From positions 1-32,382 of the forward strand of contig VXOZ01000005.1 of assembly GCA_009839775.1 (NCBI GenBank): DNA of 32,382 nt, read 5' to 3'. Position numbers and translations under genes: made by a program. Origin of the DNA: Chloroflexota bacterium. Lineage in GTDB: Bacteria > Chloroflexota > UBA11872 > VXOZ01. Below are positions 20,187 through 28,098 of this stretch, piece after piece. Under the pieces are notes generated by a model. It made no database searches and was not told the DNA's origin. It saw only the letters and a program-made list of their open reading frames with translations. Numbering within the stretch: the first letter of the stretch is position 1; each line of letters begins with the position of its first letter.

Positions 20187-20480
20187 ATGAATAAAGTAGT
20201 TGTGAATATCAAGGTCGATCAGGAGACCAAGAAAGCAGCTCAGGCATTGGCTAACGATCTGGGTCTGACTCTTAGCGGCCTTGTCAATGCTCAGTTGAAG
20301 CAGTTAGTCAGGCAGCAGCAGCTGGTATTGTACGCCACTTATCCTGAGCAGCCCATGAGTCCTAAATTAGAGGCTGAGCTGGATCAAGTCTATGGAGAGA
20401 TCGAGCGTGGAGATGTCAGCCAGCCTCACGCCAGTCTGGACAGTTTTCTCGATGATTTAAACCAGCTTCCAAGCGAATGA
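20187..20480 (+). CDS. RelB/DinJ-type antitoxin (copy 1)
   Basis: Antitoxin of a type II module: binds its toxin and, through an N-terminal ribbon-helix-helix domain, the operon promoter. 97 residues; VVNIKVDQETKKAAQALAND (4-23) is the RHH strand and first helix, LGLTLSGLVNAQLKQLV the second helix, as in RelB/DinJ. The tail after ~45 is acidic and flexible (QVYGEIERGD), the toxin-binding part. ATG 20187 is fixed by TATAAT 7 nt upstream; the frame is open to 20151 only through the promoter. The stop overlaps the toxin start (ATGA), so the two are translationally coupled. Confidence 0.88.
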   Translation: MNKVVVNIKVDQETKKAAQALANDLGLTLSGLVNAQLKQLVRQQQLVLYATYPEQPMSPKLEAELDQVYGEIERGDVSQPHASLDSFLDDLNQLPSE

Positions 20481-20740
20481 TTGTCCGTTACAGCAAAAGA
20501 TTCCAAAAACAATTCCATTCACGATTATCCCCCAAAATGAGGCAGCAGTTCGGGCGACGACTGGAGCTGTTTTTAGCTAATCCGCGACATTCTCGACTGA
20601 ACGTCCATTCCTTGTCCGGGAAGTATGCCGGTTGCTGGAGCATGAATGTGAGCGGTGATGTCAGAGCGATCTTCGAGTATCAGGGCAGCCAAGCGGTAAT
20701 ACTGTTTTTAGTGATCGGCACGCACGCTCAGCTTTATTAA
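20477..20740 (+). CDS. RelE/YafQ-type toxin (copy 1)
   Basis: Small toxin expected to be a ribosome-dependent or related mRNA interferase. 87 residues; the family pattern is visible in RFQKQFHSRLSPKMRQQF (helices), HSLSGKYAGCWSMNVSGDVR (strands with conserved Arg) and the C-terminal VIGTHAQLY, matching the GTHxxLY end of many RelE/YafQ proteins. Starts at the ATG overlapping the antitoxin stop (20477-20480). About 88 residues is normal length. Catalytic residues vary strongly in this superfamily, so I do not name them. The paralogue at 22878-23135 has the same GTHSQLY end. Confidence 0.87.
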   Translation: MIVRYSKRFQKQFHSRLSPKMRQQFGRRLELFLANPRHSRLNVHSLSGKYAGCWSMNVSGDVRAIFEYQGSQAVILFLVIGTHAQLY

Positions 20741-20816
20741 ACCCCAGTATCTAGGCATAGATCACAGGAAATCTGCCCAGTATCATCTTCAATAACGTCG
20801 AATCCCTTGATCCGCC

Positions 20817-20875
20817 GCTCTAAATCCTGAAACGCCAACGGGACAGGGTTGCACCCAAGCTTTGTCTGGCCTGCC
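20817..20875 (+). repeat. direct repeat copy B
   Basis: 31-nt core 20845-20875, about 28 of 31 identical to copy C (GTTGCACCC ... TTTGTCTGGCCTGCC). The preceding 28 nt resemble those before copy A. Located directly behind the first toxin-antitoxin operon, same orientation as A and C. Confidence 0.6.
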
Positions 20876-21169
20876 AAGTATCGAGAAACCGCTTAATTCG
20901 ATTCGTATAGTTTTTATTTGATTTTTCCAGGTTAAACCGCTTGGCTTTCAATTGCCTGATAAGTTTGACGCGGCCAACACCGACTGGTCGTACCAGTGAT
21001 ATCTGGAACCGGCAATGTCGCCCCCGTCTGAGCATCTTCGAGCGGTTGCAGATACTTGAACCGATCGCGCTTGCGGGTAATCGCCCGCAGATAGCCGGAC
21101 TGCGACAGGATAAGGTCCATCAGTAAAATGCCAGGGTTGATTAAGCTCTCAATTATTTGGTTTTAGTAA

Positions 21170-21199
21170 TTGAAACAGGTGTAAGCTTTTTGATACAAT
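21170..21199 (+). promoter_or_regulatory. promoter of the surface protein gene
   Basis: TTGAAA (21170-21175), 18-nt spacer, TACAAT (21194-21199); leader ~21 nt with AAGGAG (21216-21221) 5 nt before the ATG. Confidence 0.6.
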
Positions 21200-21226
21200 A
21201 GCCGCAATGTTTGCCAAGGAGTTTTT

Positions 21227-22291
21227 ATGGGGTTTGTGTCGGGTTTGAAGGGTGTTTTAAAAAGTCGGGTCGGTCGGCGAATTATAATTTTTTCTTTGTT
21301 ACTGGTGGCGTTGTTCAGCTTTTTCCCAATCGCCAACGCCCAGGCCTCAGCCGGCAACAGTTTCACTTTGGAAGAAATCGATCCCCAGCCGGACAACGAC
21401 AACCACACCCGATGGCAGTACCGGGTGGTAGCCCAGACAGCTCCGGGCGGTTTCAGCCGCTGGCAAGACAGCCCCTGGTACTGGCGCCACCGTGCCAGCG
21501 ACGAGTGTGATAACACCGGCTCCCTGTTCCGGGTCGACCCCAACTCTCCGGACACCGAGGTCTCAGCCGATGGCGGTACGGTGACAGTGAACGTCTACGC
21601 GAGAGCTAACAGCGTCTGGGTTTGTTTTGCCTTGCGTTGCGATGACGGCACCTACATTTACGCCAAGATGAAAAACACCCAGAAGATGCAAACGGTTGTC
21701 AGCGACTCTTGCGCACAGAGCGAACCGGAAGACGACCCCCCGAGGCGAAACAACGACAACGACGACAATGAGCCTCCCATCGAGGAACCTGAAGAAGAGG
21801 ATGAGGTTGTTGTCGACCCTCCGAACAATAATGGCAACAACCAGAACAACAACGGCAACAATTCTCCGTCGCAGCAAACCCAAACTGACGACAGTCAGAA
21901 TCAACCCCAGCAAGAGGCCGAGACCCAAACTGATACGGAGGAGAAAGATGACGAAAATCCGTCACAGCCGCCAGTTCCTCAGCCGCCGGCTGAAGAGCCA
22001 GTCCAGACGGTGACGGCGGTCGCCCAGACGCCGTCGAGCGAAGAAGCTGACGCCACACCGGGCGATGCCGACAAAGACCCGGACGCCTCCTCGCGGCAGC
22101 CAGTGCCGGCTGAAGAAGATTCAATCCGTCCGGCCTCGACCCCTAGCGAGCCGGCCGACGACGAGGATGACGGTCTGTCTTACGGTTGGATTATCGCCGG
22201 AATCGCCGCTACGGCCATCGTCATCGCTCTCTTCTTCTGGCTGCGTCGCCGAGGCAACAACCAAAACGGCAGCAACCGGGGCGATATCTAG
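21227..22291 (+). CDS. secreted, C-terminally anchored surface protein (354 aa)
   Basis: Exported protein: basic N-terminus, hydrophobic core IIIFSLLLVALFSFFPIANA and likely signal cleavage after ~residue 38-41. Residues ~45-165 form a compact extracellular domain with Trp and four Cys (DECDNTGS, VCFALRCDDG, SDSCAQSE). Residues ~170-320 are a long acidic, Pro/Asn/Gln-rich disordered linker (for example NNNGNNQNNNGNN), then a TM helix (YGWIIAGIAATAIVIALFFW, ~327-346) and a short basic tail. This is the layout of a cell-surface stalk protein anchored by a TM segment and not by sortase (no LPxTG). Strong SD 5 nt before the ATG. It lies between the two toxin-antitoxin operons. No family recognised; adhesion or host contact is a guess. 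Confidence 0.8.
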   Translation: MGFVSGLKGVLKSRVGRRIIIFSLLLVALFSFFPIANAQASAGNSFTLEEIDPQPDNDNHTRWQYRVVAQTAPGGFSRWQDSPWYWRHRASDECDNTGSLFRVDPNSPDTEVSADGGTVTVNVYARANSVWVCFALRCDDGTYIYAKMKNTQKMQTVVSDSCAQSEPEDDPPRRNNDNDDNEPPIEEPEEEDEVVVDPPNNNGNNQNNNGNNSPSQQTQTDDSQNQPQQEAETQTDTEEKDDENPSQPPVPQPPAEEPVQTVTAVAQTPSSEEADATPGDADKDPDASSRQPVPAEEDSIRPASTPSEPADDEDDGLSYGWIIAGIAATAIVIALFFWLRRRGNNQNGSNRGDI

Positions 22292-22363
22292 GCGCCCCGA
22301 AATCCACTGGTTGGCCTGGTGCTGCAAGATCAAGATTCGCGTCCCTGCCTAGCTCACATACCG

Positions 22364-22382
22364 GGGAGCCAAAGAGGCTCCC
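22364..22382 (+). terminator. hairpin behind the surface protein gene
   Basis: GGGAGCC (22364-22370), loop AAAGA, GGCTCCC (22376-22382), perfect 7-bp stem 72 nt past the stop; no U tract. Confidence 0.4.
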
Positions 22383-22476
22383 TGTCAGAAGTCCATTTAT
22401 CAGACTTGGAGGACGAAGATTATTGGCAGATCATGCGGGAGGCTCGCGAACGGATCAACTGAAAATGCCGTTCCGT

Positions 22477-22534
22477 TCCAGATTTTGGAGTGCCGACTAA
22501 AATGGGGTTGCACCCAGACTTTGTCTGGCCTGCC
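22477..22534 (+). repeat. direct repeat copy C
   Basis: 31-nt core 22504-22534, starting GGGGTTGCACCC and ending TGGCCTGCC; internal CCAGAC/GTCTGG can form a hairpin with a TTT loop. Located just upstream of the second toxin-antitoxin operon, same orientation as A and B. Confidence 0.6.
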
Positions 22535-22558
22535 GCATAGTCAGTTTGCAAATGTCTA

Positions 22559-22582
22559 ATACTTAATATACACTGAGTATTG
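22559..22582 (+). promoter_or_regulatory. operator-like inverted repeat before toxin-antitoxin 2
   Basis: AATACT (22559-22564) and AGTATT (22577-22582) form an inverted repeat ending 2 nt before the ATG and enclosing a TAATAT -10-like box. This is the usual place for autoregulation by a RelB/RelE complex. It differs from the promoter of copy 1. Confidence 0.5.
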
Positions 22583-22584
22583 AT

Positions 22585-22869
22585 ATGGCTAATACAGTTA
22601 TTACTATCAAGATTGATCATGAGACCAAAAAGGCGGCCAAAGAGCTGGCGGCCGATGCCGGTCTGACTTTGAGCGGCTTGGTCAATAGTTATTTGAAACA
22701 GGTGACAGCTACCAGGCATATTGACCTACGCATACCACAGAAAATGACACCTAAAATGGAAGAATTGTTGGATGAAGCTGAAAAAGATATAGCTGCAGGG
22801 AAGGTTATCGGTCCTTTCAATGATGCCGACGAGGCTATTAAAGCCCTCAAGGCAGAGAAAGCAGACTGA
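22585..22869 (+). CDS. RelB/DinJ-type antitoxin (copy 2)
   Basis: 94-residue paralogue of the antitoxin at 20187: VITIKIDHETKKAAKELAAD (5-24) and AGLTLSGLVNSYLKQVT align with the ribbon-helix-helix part of copy 1 with about two thirds identity by eye, while the C-terminal toxin-binding half (KMTPKMEELLDEAEKDIAAG) has diverged, as expected if the two modules must not cross-neutralise. No SD; the ATG directly follows the operator-like inverted repeat, so the message is probably leaderless or has a very short leader. The toxin gene follows after 8 nt. Confidence 0.87.
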   Translation: MANTVITIKIDHETKKAAKELAADAGLTLSGLVNSYLKQVTATRHIDLRIPQKMTPKMEELLDEAEKDIAAGKVIGPFNDADEAIKALKAEKAD

Positions 22870-22877
22870 CGAGCGGC

Positions 22878-23135
22878 ATGGATGTCTCGTTCGCCAGTAG
22901 ATTCATCAAGCAGTTCAATAAACTACCGGACAAAAGCCAGCAACGGTTTAACAGCCGCCTGAAGCTTTTCATGAGCGACCAGCACCATGTTCTTTTACGC
23001 CGGCATGCGCTCAAGGGCAAATACGCCGGCTACTACAGCATCGATATCTCAGGTGACCTAAGGGCAGTTTTCAGGTATAACTCGAGGGGCTCCGTTATTT
23101 TCTCGTTGATCGGCACTCATTCTCAACTGTATTAG
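22878..23135 (+). CDS. RelE/YafQ-type toxin (copy 2)
   Basis: 85-residue paralogue of the toxin at 20477: RFIKQFNKLPDKSQQRFNSR, HALKGKYAGYYSIDISGDLR and the C-terminal SLIGTHSQLY match copy 1 position by position in the conserved places. Presumed mRNA interferase blocked by the upstream antitoxin. The ATG lies 8 nt behind the antitoxin stop; GACGAGCGGC before it is a poor SD, so expression may depend on coupling. Reading frame intact. No gene follows in the same operon: the next ATG is 95 nt away and has its own -10-like box. Confidence 0.86.
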   Translation: MDVSFASRFIKQFNKLPDKSQQRFNSRLKLFMSDQHHVLLRRHALKGKYAGYYSIDISGDLRAVFRYNSRGSVIFSLIGTHSQLY

Positions 23136-23230
23136 ACAGATTCGATAAACATACTATACTGCTGCATTACGGATTGCAGGCCGAAGCGCGCCTTGCCTGA
23201 ATCATCAAATGACATGGTAAACTTAAAGGG

Positions 23231-24076
23231 ATGATTTCAAAGATGGCGACTAAAAAGATTCTGTTCGTAAGCCTCTTCGTTCTGCTTGCGCTAATCATTA
23301 TGGTGTTTGTTGTCAGTATGATGGTTAGGGATGAAACCGGTCAAGAAGAGACTGCCGGTCAGAGCGAAGGCGACAGTTCGCCGAGCGGAGCACGCGAATA
23401 TTCCAGGGAAGAGCTGGAGGATATTTTGGCGAGCTCTGAGCCTACTTCTTCAGAAAAACGGATCGACATAAATAAATTTTGCTCGCAGAACTCAGATGAG
23501 TGTCTAGCTTTAGTCGGCTATCCGCGCAGTGAGTTGTTGGGGCCGCGTGCCGACAAACTGGAGGCAGAGGGAGATTTTTGCGGAGAGTATCGGTTTAGTT
23601 TTGGCGGGGGGCCGATCGGGGAGCATCAGTACAGGATATGCGGAGACGAGCAGGCGTACGAACGCTGGCAGGCATTTGCGGCGGACATTGAAGAACTTGA
23701 CTCTCAGCTGGATGCCGAATTTCCCTCTACTAGCGGCAAAGCCGCTTGGCAGGCTTATTTAGACGCTTACGATGCGTTGGTGTTAGAGATGGACAAGGAA
23801 TACCCAGGCATCAAGGACGTGGACTGGGATAATTTGAAAGACGGGGAATGGGAGCGTTTCATGAACTACGAAGAAGAATTTGAGGCCAAGCACGAAGAGA
23901 TAAGATACCAACACGGCTTAGTAAGTAAGCTGGGGCAACTTGAAATCGACCCTGCTAAAGAGGAAATATTGATAAAAAGAGCTGAAGCGGGTCAAGAACG
24001 GTTTTGGGAGCTATGGGTTAAACATAGGGTTACATATTCTGTCTCCCATGGAATTGCAATTTATTTCGTAAAGTAA
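23231..24076 (+). CDS. membrane-anchored hypothetical protein (281 aa)
   Basis: N-terminal hydrophobic segment (residues ~9-31, ILFVSLFVLLALIIMVFVVS) acting as signal anchor, a short acidic Ser/Gly linker, then a ~230-residue soluble domain with five Cys (FCSQNSDEC, DFCGEYRF, YRICGDE) that may form disulphides outside the cell, and a very acidic helical part rich in Trp, Tyr and Glu (DWDNLKDGEWERFMNYEEEF). No family recognised. A TAAACT box lies 7 nt before ATG 23231, suggesting a leaderless mRNA; ATG 23243 (MATKKILF) is an alternative start. Confidence 0.65.
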   Translation: MISKMATKKILFVSLFVLLALIIMVFVVSMMVRDETGQEETAGQSEGDSSPSGAREYSREELEDILASSEPTSSEKRIDINKFCSQNSDECLALVGYPRSELLGPRADKLEAEGDFCGEYRFSFGGGPIGEHQYRICGDEQAYERWQAFAADIEELDSQLDAEFPSTSGKAAWQAYLDAYDALVLEMDKEYPGIKDVDWDNLKDGEWERFMNYEEEFEAKHEEIRYQHGLVSKLGQLEIDPAKEEILIKRAEAGQERFWELWVKHRVTYSVSHGIAIYFVK

Positions 24077-24165
24077 ATCTCTACTTGCTTAAGCGCCCAC
24101 AGTTTGGTGGACGCGCCCGTAACCCCGTATATTGCTTTCCTGCCTAGGTTGCCATACCGTAATAA

Positions 24166-24888
24166 CTAATAATCGCACGGCTTCACCCGGCCGAAATTCA
24201 AGTGGGGTAATTTGTCGCCCACCGCCTGGACGATGGCGGCCAAATCCGACATGGTGCGCAAATCACCGTTGCCGCGGGCAAGTTCATATAGTTGGAGCAG
24301 CGTGTCGCTAACCTCGTTAACTTGTTGGCGGACCGGAAAGTCTAAAAGTTTTTTCACGGCATCAACGACTGCCCGAAAATAAAGCCGGTGGACGGAATTG
24401 CGGCCAACCAGCTCTTGGTCATCCTCAAGCAGAGACCAGTATTTCTCCAAGTCCCAGAAACAGTCGCCCAAGCCGTCCCGTTCAAATGCCTCCAGCCGAC
24501 GGTCAGCCGCCAAACCTTCGTTAAGCCTGTCCAGGTCAATGCTGAGATAATTTTTATTAAACCCCGTGGACGAACGCAGATCCAGAAGCCTGCAATCCCG
24601 CGGTACGAGATTGAGTTTTATGTCTTCTGGCAATTCTGAAAAAGCCTGGCTCAAAGTTCGGTGGGTCCGGCTGTAACGCAGCGCTTCCGAGTGCCAATTA
24701 TCCCCTATGATGGGCTTAAGGCTGTCGGGGTCCTGGTCGGCTAGCGCCTGCAAGGCGGCGTGATCCGGCAAGAACCCGATCCTTTCTTCCAAGGTGCCGA
24801 GTAGCGCTTGAAAGTCCGCCCGCAAATCCTCGTGACGCTTGACTTTGGCGCCCCGCTCTATATTCGGAAGCTCTACTACATTCTCCAC
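24166..24888 (-). CDS. hypothetical protein (240 aa)
   Basis: Soluble, acidic, mostly helical protein of unknown family. Landmarks: TFS-free N-terminus MENVVELPNIERGAKVKRHE, a conserved-looking stretch DLRSSTGFNKNYLSIDLDRL around residues 103-122, FWDLEKYWSLLEDDQELVGR, and a C-terminal HLNFGRVKPCDY. No signal peptide or TM segment and no catalytic motif I can name. GGAG sits 2-3 nt before the ATG, closer than normal. A CATAAT -10-like box lies about 20 nt further up. Flanked by gene ends on the left (convergent with 23231-24076) and by a gene in the same orientation on the right, 133 nt away. Confidence 0.65.
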   Translation of the reverse strand: MENVVELPNIERGAKVKRHEDLRADFQALLGTLEERIGFLPDHAALQALADQDPDSLKPIIGDNWHSEALRYSRTHRTLSQAFSELPEDIKLNLVPRDCRLLDLRSSTGFNKNYLSIDLDRLNEGLAADRRLEAFERDGLGDCFWDLEKYWSLLEDDQELVGRNSVHRLYFRAVVDAVKKLLDFPVRQQVNEVSDTLLQLYELARGNGDLRTMSDLAAIVQAVGDKLPHLNFGRVKPCDY

Positions 24889-25021
24889 TGTGCAGGCAAT
24901 TATGACATTAAACCCCGTAATTCACAAATAGCCGCAGTCCGGCGGGTCAAGAGCAACCGAAGGACCCCCGTCCGGCTGTAATTCTTCGAGCCCTGAGTGA
25001 CAGAATCTGGGGCGGGCAAGC

Positions 25022-25762
25022 TTAGTTCTCGGGGAAAACCTTCTCGCAAACGGCCGCTACTTGGCCGATATCCAGCCAGTCGTTAGCCGTCCGGACTCCC
25101 GACTCCATGTCCAGCCAGAAGCGTCTTTGCGGATGGGAGGCAACAAACTCCAAAGCCTGATCGACATTGGCTTGATTGAGGCCGCCGGCATAACCGGAGC
25201 GGATTTCACGGGCATCGGGAGCAAGCCAGTGTTCAAGAGACTCAAGACCTTGACCTCCGGAGAGGTCGAAAAGATACTCGACCTTGGGGTCGGGCAGAAC
25301 CCAGTCGGCTTCAAAGGGCTGCCTTTTTTGGAGAATGACCTTGGGCACGTCTACCGCTTCGGCAAAAGCCGCCACTCTGCCCGCTTCATACTCCCGGGCG
25401 TTAATCTGTACCCGGCTGAAACCGCGGCAGAGACGCAAAACTTCGTCCGTATCACCGTCTCCAAGAGCAGCTCTGGCGAACCGTCCGCAAAGATGGATAG
25501 CTACGGAAATTTCGCTCTTGCGGGTCAAGCCCCGCCACCATTTTATCTCTCCTTCGGCCGGATACCTCCTGGCGTCAGATTGGCCGGAACGGCCGCCCAC
25601 CAAAACCCCGAATTCCACTCTGGGATAACGACTCCAAAGCTCCCAGACAGTTTGGAAATCCGTTTGGTAATCAAGGCCTGTGAAGGTCAGTATCTCCAGG
25701 TTTTCCAAGTTGGCCCTTTCCGGCTGCGAGGATCTTTCGGCGACGGCGCAACTCTCTTTCAT
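25022..25762 (-). CDS. phosphoribosylanthranilate isomerase-like TIM-barrel protein
   Basis: 246 residues reading as a TIM barrel of the TrpF type: early strand LEILTFTGLDYQTDF, central VQINAREYE, EYLFDLSGGQG, then SGYAGGLNQANVDQAL (189-204) and FWLDMESGVRT (215-225), where the GGLN and the D-x-x-SGVR motifs match the phosphate-binding end of the TrpF family (SGVE in true TrpF). No other tryptophan gene is in the window, so a role in tryptophan synthesis is not supported; conserved TrpF-like proteins of unknown function are known. Start placed at ATG 25762; the frame is open to a TTG at 25798 that is part of a TTGACA box. No SD. Its promoter may overlap that box. Confidence 0.6.
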   Translation of the reverse strand: MKESCAVAERSSQPERANLENLEILTFTGLDYQTDFQTVWELWSRYPRVEFGVLVGGRSGQSDARRYPAEGEIKWWRGLTRKSEISVAIHLCGRFARAALGDGDTDEVLRLCRGFSRVQINAREYEAGRVAAFAEAVDVPKVILQKRQPFEADWVLPDPKVEYLFDLSGGQGLESLEHWLAPDAREIRSGYAGGLNQANVDQALEFVASHPQRRFWLDMESGVRTANDWLDIGQVAAVCEKVFPEN

Positions 25763-25915
25763 CAACCCCCATGGTAAACCAGATTCGGGTTTTGTCAAAA
25801 CACTGATCCGTATTTTCGAGCTTGCTTTACCGGATTAAAAAACCGGTTCAATATGCGGTAAAATTGGATTGTGGCACAATAAACGATCGCGGGTCAACAA
25901 GAGATTTAAAAGAGT

Positions 25916-26545
25916 ATGAAAGGCACGGTGTATTTGGGCGGAGGAGGCGATGAAACTCAAGCCGCGGCCATAGACGCGATAGTATTTGACAGTAAAAACT
26001 ATGCCCGAAACAGCATAAACTGCCTGTTCGTACCCGTAGCCCTTAATCCCCGAAAATATGGTGAAGCGGAGCGGTGGTTCTCTTCAAGCTACGGCAACTA
26101 TTGCGACAACGTCAATCTTTGCGTCAACCTCTACGACCTCGATTACGAAAAACTGCGTCAGTATAATCTGGTCTATATCGGCGGTGGCGATACCGGCAGA
26201 CTGATGGACCAAATCGAGAAGAGTGGGTTCAAAAGCTTAATCCCCGAGTTCATCGATGCCGGAGGATATGTTTTCGGGGGAAGCGCGGGTGCCATCGCGA
26301 TGGGCAAATCCGTCCTAACCGCGCCGGAAGATGAAGAAACGGCAACCCTCACCACCGGTATCAACTGTATCGGAGATTGGTCGGCCTATCCCCATTACGA
26401 CAACAACTCGGCGGAAGAGGTGCGGGAGCTTGCCCGCCGTCTTAACTCCAACATAGTTGCCATACCGGAAGAGAGTGGGGTTATTTATGACGGTGAGCTA
26501 ATCGCAGTCGGCGCCGGCGTAGAATTCTTTTATGCGCGGCGGTAG
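25916..26545 (+). CDS. peptidase S51 family protein (dipeptidase E-like)
   Basis: Serine peptidase of family S51 (PepE/cyanophycinase group, class I glutamine-amidotransferase-like fold). 209 residues, close to the usual ~230. Motifs: YLGGGGDE at the start, YIGGGDTGRL (87-96), the nucleophile elbow FGGSAGAIAMG (Ser123) and YPHYDN with His160; the 37-residue Ser-His distance equals that in PepE (Ser120/His157). PepE cleaves Asp-X dipeptides; here the substrate is unknown. Alternative: a relative lacking peptidase activity, but the catalytic pair is intact. No SD; leader unclear. Confidence 0.85.
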   Translation: MKGTVYLGGGGDETQAAAIDAIVFDSKNYARNSINCLFVPVALNPRKYGEAERWFSSSYGNYCDNVNLCVNLYDLDYEKLRQYNLVYIGGGDTGRLMDQIEKSGFKSLIPEFIDAGGYVFGGSAGAIAMGKSVLTAPEDEETATLTTGINCIGDWSAYPHYDNNSAEEVRELARRLNSNIVAIPEESGVIYDGELIAVGAGVEFFYARR

Positions 26546-26709
26546 CGGCAAACCGGTGGGCCAAACCTCCCTTCAATCTCCCTGACGGTCAAGCGCTCGC
26601 TAACCAGCTGCCGGGTTTGTTTTCCGCCGGGATTACCGTGATTTTGTTTATTCAACGCCTGATATACTGGACATTGATGCCGGGAAATAAATGCGACCGC
26701 ATTTGATTC

Positions 26710-27957
26710 ATGAAAAACATTCGCAACCCCTTAGTGCTGGTAGCTGGCCTGCTGATCATCGTCATATCGCTGGCTGTTGTTTACCGCCATTTCAGTTCTC
26801 GTGAAACCGGTCCCGATACCGAAACGGAACCCCAATCCGTTAGTCAAAACGATACCGACCAGCCGACAGTTTCCGACCCGATTCCGAGTACAATTTACGC
26901 CGGGACAGACGAGCTGACCGTCAGCGAAGTGATGACGGGCTTGGATATTCCCTGGGACATCGCCTTCACGCCCGACGGCGTGATGCTGGTCAACGAGAGA
27001 GCCGGCAAACTGACAGCCCGATTGGCGGATGGCGCCTTTCAGGCAGTAGAAGCTGATTTCAGCGACTTGTCGGTCAGGGGCGAGCTGGGCTTGATGGGGA
27101 TGGTCGTCGACCCGCGGTTCGTTGCGAACCGCCGCTTTTACACTTGTCAGGGGGACGGCGGGACAGGGCAGATAAAAGTGGTAGCCTGGCGAATTAGTGA
27201 CGACTACACCCGGGCGGACAGGGTCGATGACCCGCTGGTAGGTGGCATACCCAGCGCCAGTATTCATAACGGCTGCCGTTTGCGTTTCGGTGCCGAAGGC
27301 TACCTGTGGATCTCAACCGGCGACGCTGCCCGAGGAGCAAGCCCTCAAGACTTGAATTCGCTGGGCGGCAAAGTTTTGCGCGTGGACGCCGCCACGGGCC
27401 GGGCCGCTCCCGGCAATCCTTTCAGCGGCTCCGAAAACGCCGAGCTGGTTTACACCTTTGGTCACCGCAACCCTCAGGGCTTGGCCTGGCACTCCGGCAC
27501 AGGTCGGATGTGGGCGGTTGAACACGGCCCCGACGTTGACGATGAGATTAATCTGCTGATACGCGGAGGCAATTACGGCTGGGATCCGGCATCGGCTTCC
27601 AGCAGTTATTATCAGCAGGTGCCAATGACCGACGCGGTAAAATACCCCGACGCCATTGAAGCCAGCTGGTTGTCGGGCGACCCGACCTTGGCTGTCTCCG
27701 GCGCCATATTCTTAACAGGGGAGCGGTGGGGTGGCAAAGAGGGCTGGCTGGCTGTCGCGACACTTAAAGACAGCAGGCTCTATCTTTTCCAATTTGACGA
27801 AGCCGGCAATCTTGAAGACAGTTTCACCGTGCCGGAGCTGGACAATACCTACGGACGCTTGCGGACGCCGATGGTGGGGCCCGACGGCGCCCTTTATATC
27901 AGCACCAGTAATGGCGGCGGCAACGATCTCGTGCTGAGAGTAGCGCCAAGCTTATAA
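26710..27957 (+). CDS. PQQ-dependent aldose/soluble sugar dehydrogenase-like protein
   Basis: Membrane-anchored beta-propeller of the PQQ-dependent sugar dehydrogenase (GDH-B/Asd) family. Residues ~7-25 are the TM anchor, followed by a polar linker to ~60. Family motifs: IPWDIAFTPDG, GELGLMGMVVDPRF, HNGCRLRFGAEGYLWISTGD, GGKVLRVDAATG, TFGHRNPQGLAWH and GGNYGWDP. 415 residues including the anchor is normal. It would oxidise a sugar outside the membrane if PQQ is supplied; no PQQ biosynthesis gene is in the window, so the cofactor would have to be imported, or the domain is non-enzymatic. -10 TATACT with extended TG lies ~43 nt upstream; no SD. Confidence 0.85.
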   Translation: MKNIRNPLVLVAGLLIIVISLAVVYRHFSSRETGPDTETEPQSVSQNDTDQPTVSDPIPSTIYAGTDELTVSEVMTGLDIPWDIAFTPDGVMLVNERAGKLTARLADGAFQAVEADFSDLSVRGELGLMGMVVDPRFVANRRFYTCQGDGGTGQIKVVAWRISDDYTRADRVDDPLVGGIPSASIHNGCRLRFGAEGYLWISTGDAARGASPQDLNSLGGKVLRVDAATGRAAPGNPFSGSENAELVYTFGHRNPQGLAWHSGTGRMWAVEHGPDVDDEINLLIRGGNYGWDPASASSSYYQQVPMTDAVKYPDAIEASWLSGDPTLAVSGAIFLTGERWGGKEGWLAVATLKDSRLYLFQFDEAGNLEDSFTVPELDNTYGRLRTPMVGPDGALYISTSNGGGNDLVLRVAPSL

Positions 27958-28098
27958 CCTTCGGTCTTTAAAGTCTCGGCTGAAGAAGTTCGGCACCAGA
28001 GCGGTCAGGTTGGACTTGCCTGAGGTCGCGGCCATCTTGAACCATTACGTGGGGGTTATATCGCAAATAACATCACTCAATAACGTATAACCTCCGTT

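Larger units (their letters stand above)
20741..21226. other. 486-nt gene-free stretch between toxin 1 and the surface protein gene
   Basis: It contains direct repeat copy B (20817-20875) and the promoter and SD of the 21227 gene. A minus-strand frame (21120-20932) starting MDLILSQSGYLRAITRKRDR has coding-like composition but no promoter or SD, and could be a gene remnant. Otherwise I see nothing. Confidence 0.45.

Noticed and set aside
21696..22013. Alternative plus-strand frame rich in Thr/Arg
   Set aside because: Shadow of the low-complexity linker of the surface protein, which has a signal peptide, SD and promoter.
19670..22534. Integron attC sites
   Set aside because: The direct repeats lack the GTTRRRY/RYYYAAC ends of attC sites and no integron integrase is in the window.
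22345..24162. CCTGCCTAG...ATACCG shared at ~22345 and ~24141
   Set aside because: Only about 15 matching bases with different spacing; too short to call a repeat without a search.
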